A stretch of 64,000 nt of DNA from Hyphomicrobiales bacterium (GTDB lineage: Bacteria; Pseudomonadota; Alphaproteobacteria; Rhizobiales; Aestuariivirgaceae): positions 1 through 64,000 of the forward strand of contig JANYHN010000029.1 of NCBI GenBank assembly GCA_025359045.1, read 5' to 3'. This document shows, piece by piece, positions 60,664 through 64,000 of this stretch. The stretch's first letter is position 1; every line of letters starts with the position of its first letter. Both the position numbers and the translations under genes were made by a program. The notes beneath the pieces were generated by a model. It searched no databases. It was not told the DNA's origin and saw nothing but the letters and a program-made list of their open reading frames with translations.

Positions 60664-60693
60664 AACCCGCTGATGAAAATCGGCGGGTTTTTT
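60664..60693 (+). terminator. Intrinsic terminator of the phasin gene
   Basis: The CCCGC/GCGGG stem, extended by TGAT with ATCG, closes a GAAA loop and is followed by six T. The T-run touches the stop of the convergent xth gene. Confidence 0.92.
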
Positions 60694-61471
60694 ATTGCAA
60701 GTCGATTATGACTGGCACGTGATCAGATGGTTTATCGTGGCCACGCGCATCTTTGTGGATTTCAACGCTTATCAATTTGTCCGCGGCTTGCGGCGATAAA
60801 ATCAGATGATCGATTCGGATGCCGTTGTTTTTTGGCCAAGCGCCGGCTTGATAGTCCCAGAAACTGTATTCGATTTTAGTTGGGTAAAGTGCGCGGTATG
60901 ATTCTAGGAGACCGAGTGCGAGAAGCTCTCTAAACGACTGACGTGTTTGCGGCAAAAACAATGCGTCTGTTGTCCAATTCTGTGGATTGCGCGCGTCTTC
61001 TGGGTTGGGAATGACGTTGTAATCGCCAGCCAAAACGAAGGCTTCTTCTTTTAGAAGTTCTGCTTTTGCAAAAGTTTTCAGCCGTTCCATCCAAGCCAAT
61101 TTGTAGTCATATTTGGGGCCAGGGGCAGGGTTTCCGTTTGGCAGATAAAGGCCGCAGACACGAACAGCATTCGTTCCGTCAATTACGGTGGCGGCGATGA
61201 ACCTTGCTTGCTCGTCTGCTGCATCGCCTGGAAGTCCACGCTGCAGATCTTCCATCGGTAGTTTTGAAAGAAGCGCGACGCCGTTATAGGTCTTCTGTCC
61301 GTGAATTTCCGCACGGTAGCCCAGTTCTTCAAAGTGCGCGACGGGGAAGGCATGGTCTTCGCACTTGATTTCTTGCAGGCAGACAACATCCGGCTTTGCT
61401 TCGCGCAGCCAAGTAGTGACAGATTCGAGGTGGGCTTTAACGGAATTGACGTTCCACGTGGCGATGCGCAT
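60692..61471 (-). CDS. xthA: Exodeoxyribonuclease III
   Basis: From the ATG at 61471 the protein has 259 residues of the EEP/ExoIII fold: RIATWNVNSVKAHLESVTTWL, then CLQEIKCEDHAFP with the metal-binding Glu, LYLPNGNP, LAGDYNVIPNPEDARNP, and GIRIDHLILSP. Xth removes 3' blocks and acts as AP endonuclease in base excision repair. Its start overlaps the stop of erpA by one base (TAATG). The order erpA-xthA beside dgt-argS is a Hyphomicrobiales trait. Confidence 0.94.
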   Translation of the reverse strand: MRIATWNVNSVKAHLESVTTWLREAKPDVVCLQEIKCEDHAFPVAHFEELGYRAEIHGQKTYNGVALLSKLPMEDLQRGLPGDAADEQARFIAATVIDGTNAVRVCGLYLPNGNPAPGPKYDYKLAWMERLKTFAKAELLKEEAFVLAGDYNVIPNPEDARNPQNWTTDALFLPQTRQSFRELLALGLLESYRALYPTKIEYSFWDYQAGAWPKNNGIRIDHLILSPQAADKLISVEIHKDARGHDKPSDHVPVIIDLQ

Positions 61472-61803
61472 TAGAAAGAGAAACTGGTGCCGCAACCGCA
61501 GGACGATTTAGCGAGCGGGTTTTGAATGCGGAACGACTGGCCCATAAGGTCGTCGATAAAGTCAAGTTCTGAACCAGCCATGAACCCAAGCGATGTTGCA
61601 TCGACCAAAACCCGTGCACCGTCACGCTCAAAAACTCGGTCATCTTCTTCAGGTTTGTCGCTAAACACGAAATCATATTGGAAACCCGAACAGCCACCAC
61701 CATTCACAGCAATGCGCAAAGCGGCCACCGCATGTTGCTTAGCGGCAATCTCGTGAATGCGCTTGGCGGCGCGGGCGGTGACACTGATTTGACGTTCAGA
61801 CAT
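61471..61803 (-). CDS. erpA: Iron-sulfur cluster insertion protein ErpA (A-type)
   Basis: The 110-residue A-type carrier has the three conserved cysteines: one in GGGCSGFQYDF and two in the C-terminal SCGCGTSF. It carries 2Fe-2S or 4Fe-4S clusters to apo-enzymes. The N-terminus (SERQISVTARAAKRIHEI) is standard. It is divergent from the dgt gene across 46 bases and its stop overlaps the xth start. ErpA is preferred over IscA because no isc genes are near, though the two cannot be told apart with certainty. Confidence 0.9.
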   Translation of the reverse strand: MSERQISVTARAAKRIHEIAAKQHAVAALRIAVNGGGCSGFQYDFVFSDKPEEDDRVFERDGARVLVDATSLGFMAGSELDFIDDLMGQSFRIQNPLAKSSCGCGTSFSF

Positions 61804-61849
61804 GGCGTAGATGTTGTGTTTTCGCGCGAAAATGTCAATGGTCAGTTTT

Positions 61850-63043
61850 ATGTCGAGTCTTGCACCATATGCCGCTCATTTCAACCAAAGCCGGGGCAGG
61901 GTTGTGGCCGAGCCTGATGCGCCGTCACGCAGTGTCTTCGCGCGGGATCGTGACCGGATCATTCACTCTTCTGCGTTTCGTAGGCTGAAACACAAAACCC
62001 AGGTGTTCGTGTTTCATGAGGGCGATCATTTTCGCACGCGTCTCACACACAGTATTGAGGTAGCGCAAGTGGCGCGTTCGATTGCGCGGGCATTACGGCT
62101 TGATGAGGATTTGACTGAGGCTTTGGCACTGGCTCATGATTTGGGTCACACACCATTTGGTCATGCGGGCGAGCGCGAATTAGATCGGTTGATGAAACCA
62201 TATGGTGGCTTTGATCACAATGCACAGTCGCTTCGGATTGTAACAAAGCTGGAACGGCGCTATGCGGCTTTTGATGGTTTAAATCTTACATGGGAAACAC
62301 TTGAAGGTTTGGTAAAACATAATGGGCCGCTGGTTGATGCTGAAGGCCATGCTTTGGGGCACTACGCGGAAACGGGTTTGCCCGCTGCGATAATAGAATA
62401 TGCGGAGGTGCATGATCTTAGATTGCCGAGCTATGCTTCGGCAGAAGCGCAAGTGGCAGCGGTATCTGACGACATCGCATATAATGCGCATGATGTTGAT
62501 GATGGCCTTCGCGCCAAGCTATTCAACATCATTGATCTTGGTGATATTCCGCTAGCAGGGCAGGCGCTTGGTGAAGTGCTCACCGCCTATCCCGATCTGG
62601 ATACTAATCGTGTTATCCATGAAACGGTTCGGCGATTGATTTCGGCAATGGTAGCGGATGTTCTAGCGGAAGGGCACAAGAACATTTCAAAGTCTCATGT
62701 CAAATCGAGCGATGCGGTGCGCGATCTTGGAAAACCTTTGATTCAATTTGGCGCGCAGATGCGCGAAAACAACAAAGTGCTGCAAGGTTTCCTGTCGGTA
62801 AAAATGTATCGTCATGCGCGAGTCCTCGAAATCATGGAACGAGCCCAGCGGGTCATCCGCGACCTGTTTGATGCTTATATGAATGACGAGAAGTTACTTC
62901 CTTCCGACTGGCGTGAAGATCATCCGATTTCAGATCAAAGCCGCTATGCCCGCCAAGTGTGTGATTTTATTGCGGGCATGACTGATCGTTATGCGCTTGA
63001 TCAGCATAAGCGGCTGTTTGACCTTGACCCACTTTTCCGATAG
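61850..63043 (+). CDS. dgt: dGTP triphosphohydrolase-like protein
   Basis: From the ATG at 61850 (SSLAPYAAHFNQSRGRVVAEP) the product has 397 residues; earlier in-frame starts at 61811-61838 are less like the family. The HD-domain motifs are SAFRRLKHKTQVF, HFRTRLTHSIEVAQVARSIARAL with the first His, and ALAHDLGHTPFGHAGERELD with the HD pair. It hydrolyses dGTP, or dNTPs in general, to nucleoside and triphosphate. In Hyphomicrobiales dgt is followed by argS, as here, 40 bases on. Confidence 0.9.
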   Translation: MSSLAPYAAHFNQSRGRVVAEPDAPSRSVFARDRDRIIHSSAFRRLKHKTQVFVFHEGDHFRTRLTHSIEVAQVARSIARALRLDEDLTEALALAHDLGHTPFGHAGERELDRLMKPYGGFDHNAQSLRIVTKLERRYAAFDGLNLTWETLEGLVKHNGPLVDAEGHALGHYAETGLPAAIIEYAEVHDLRLPSYASAEAQVAAVSDDIAYNAHDVDDGLRAKLFNIIDLGDIPLAGQALGEVLTAYPDLDTNRVIHETVRRLISAMVADVLAEGHKNISKSHVKSSDAVRDLGKPLIQFGAQMRENNKVLQGFLSVKMYRHARVLEIMERAQRVIRDLFDAYMNDEKLLPSDWREDHPISDQSRYARQVCDFIAGMTDRYALDQHKRLFDLDPLFR

Positions 63044-63083
63044 TCAGCGCACGGAATTGTTTTAACGGGTTAATGTCAGAATC

Positions 63084-64000
63084 ATGAATCTTTTCGCCCA
63101 TTTTCAGGGTGTTGTTGCGAATGCTGTTGAGACTTTAGTAGGGCAGGGCAAGCTGCCCGCTTGCCTCGACTTGAGCAAGTTGACGGCTGAGCCGCCACGT
63201 GATGCAACGCATGGTGACGTGGCCGTGAATGCGGCGATGGTGCTGGCTAAACCTGCAGGCATGAGCCCGCGTGCTGTTGCGGATTTGCTTGTGCCGCTTT
63301 TGGTTTCTGATCCTGATACAGCGGCGGTGACGGTTGCTGGCCCGGGCTTTATCAATATCAAATTGAAGGACTCATTTTGGCCGCGCGTGTTGCAAGCAGC
63401 ACTGGGTCAAGGCGATCAATTTGGCTCGTCCAAAATTGGCTCAAATCAAAAAGTGAATGTGGAATATGTTTCGGCAAACCCAACCGGACCGTTGCATGTT
63501 GGTCATTGTCGTGGCGCGGTGTTTGGCGACGCGCTGGCTTCGCTTTTGAAGTTTTCTGGTTATGATGTGACCAAAGAATATTATATGAATGATGCTGGTG
63601 GCCAAGTGAATGTGTTGGCGGAGTCTGCTTATCTTCGTTACCGTGAAGCACTGGGCGAAGACATTGGCGAAATTCCTGCTGGACTTTATCCTGGTGATTA
63701 TTTGAAGCCTGTGGGCGAGGCGCTTGCTAAAGAATATGGCAAGTCACTTCTAGGCATAAATGATTGGCTGCCTCTGGTGCGCGACAAATCCATCTCAATG
63801 ATGATGGATATGATCAGGGACGATCTTGCTTCGCTTGATATTAAACAGGAAGTTTTCTTTTCAGAAAAATCTTTGCAGGCTGATGGCTCTGTTGCCAAGG
63901 CAATTGCAAAACTTCGCGCATCTGGTGATGTTTATGAGGGCCGCTTGCCGCCGCCAAAAGGCGAGGTGAATGAAGACTGGGAAGACCGTGAGCAGACCTT
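63084..64000 (+). CDS. argS: Arginyl-tRNA synthetase, N-terminal part
   Basis: The ATG at 63084 opens a frame that runs off the window end (305 codons). The N-terminal Add1 domain (about 1-105, [19 protein letters not shown]) is followed by the class I catalytic start [26 protein letters not shown] with the HIGH motif as HVGH, and the [17 protein letters not shown]-type loop. It charges tRNA-Arg. The gene is incomplete at its 3' end only because the window stops. Confidence 0.95.
   Translation, partial: MNLFAHFQGVVANAVETLVGQGKLPACLDLSKLTAEPPRDATHGDVAVNAAMVLAKPAGMSPRAVADLLVPLLVSDPDTAAVTVAGPGFINIKLKDSFWPRVLQAALGQGDQFGSSKIGSNQKVNVEYVSANPTGPLHVGHCRGAVFGDALASLLKFSGYDVTKEYYMNDAGGQVNVLAESAYLRYREALGEDIGEIPAGLYPGDYLKPVGEALAKEYGKSLLGINDWLPLVRDKSISMMMDMIRDDLASLDIKQEVFFSEKSLQADGSVAKAIAKLRASGDVYEGRLPPPKGEVNEDWEDREQT

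Overview
The window is a continuous piece of chromosome from an alphaproteobacterium, most likely of the Hyphomicrobiales (Rhizobiales) type. The evidence is a set of gene neighbourhoods and families usual there: uvrA, ssb and gyrA close together; recG / sdhE-mfd; ridA-GDPD-FemAB-HIT beside clpS-clpA; erpA / dgt-argS; a phasin; an EipB (DUF1849) envelope protein; an ExoR-like Sel1 protein; homospermidine synthase; and SOS boxes of the GAAC-N7-GAAC kind. Base composition looks even, near 50 percent GC by eye, and I see no tRNA, rRNA, CRISPR array, insertion sequence or prophage. The species cannot be named from this sequence.

Layout. 1-7350: the end of the spc ribosomal operon and the alpha operon (rpsN' to rplO, secY, adk, rpsM, rpsK, rpoA, rplQ), closed by a strong terminator, with small hairpins between several cistrons. 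7489-11984: ornithine/lysine decarboxylase with a divergent Lrp-type regulator, then a Do-type protease and rarA. 12004-14983: a minus-strand run of DoxX, a methyltransferase, an SDR oxidoreductase and a uracil-DNA-glycosylase-like protein. 15035-18572: uvrA, with a second, decayed copy of its 3' end and two unknown small genes between the copies. 18694-23247: recQ, a 510-bp stretch with a likely structured RNA, a methionine-rich secreted peptide, a second small secreted protein, a YkgJ-type protein, and a LysR regulator divergent from a 48-residue gene. 23259-28165: ssb under a perfect SOS box, two exported proteins, gyrA.

28168-35080: M48 protease, YjgN-like membrane protein, ExoR-like protein, DUF454, DUF502, recG. 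35145-38896: sdhE-mfd. 38876-44512: envelope and metabolic genes, including a peptide-binding ABC protein coupled to a DsbA-type oxidoreductase, and homospermidine synthase. 44499-47534: a hypothetical membrane protein and, as its own unit, a four-gene cassette of three small membrane proteins plus an APC permease. 47711-57145: parE, clpS-clpA, the HIT/FemAB/GDPD/RidA operon, eipB and a DnaJ-type protein. 57142-64000: a class III aminotransferase, a D,D-carboxypeptidase with SPOR domain, a phasin with TGC-rich promoter repeats, xth-erpA, dgt and the start of argS.

Themes. DNA upkeep is heavily represented (uvrA, recQ, ssb, gyrA, parE, recG, mfd, rarA, xth, a UDG-like protein). Polyamine metabolism appears at two or three places: the decarboxylase makes putrescine, homospermidine synthase uses it, and the class III aminotransferase resembles putrescine-pyruvate enzymes. 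The least explained parts are the permease cassette (45235-47534), the structured RNA region (20565-20900), the duplicated uvrA end (15035-15780), and the LysR/48-residue gene pair (21993-23247).
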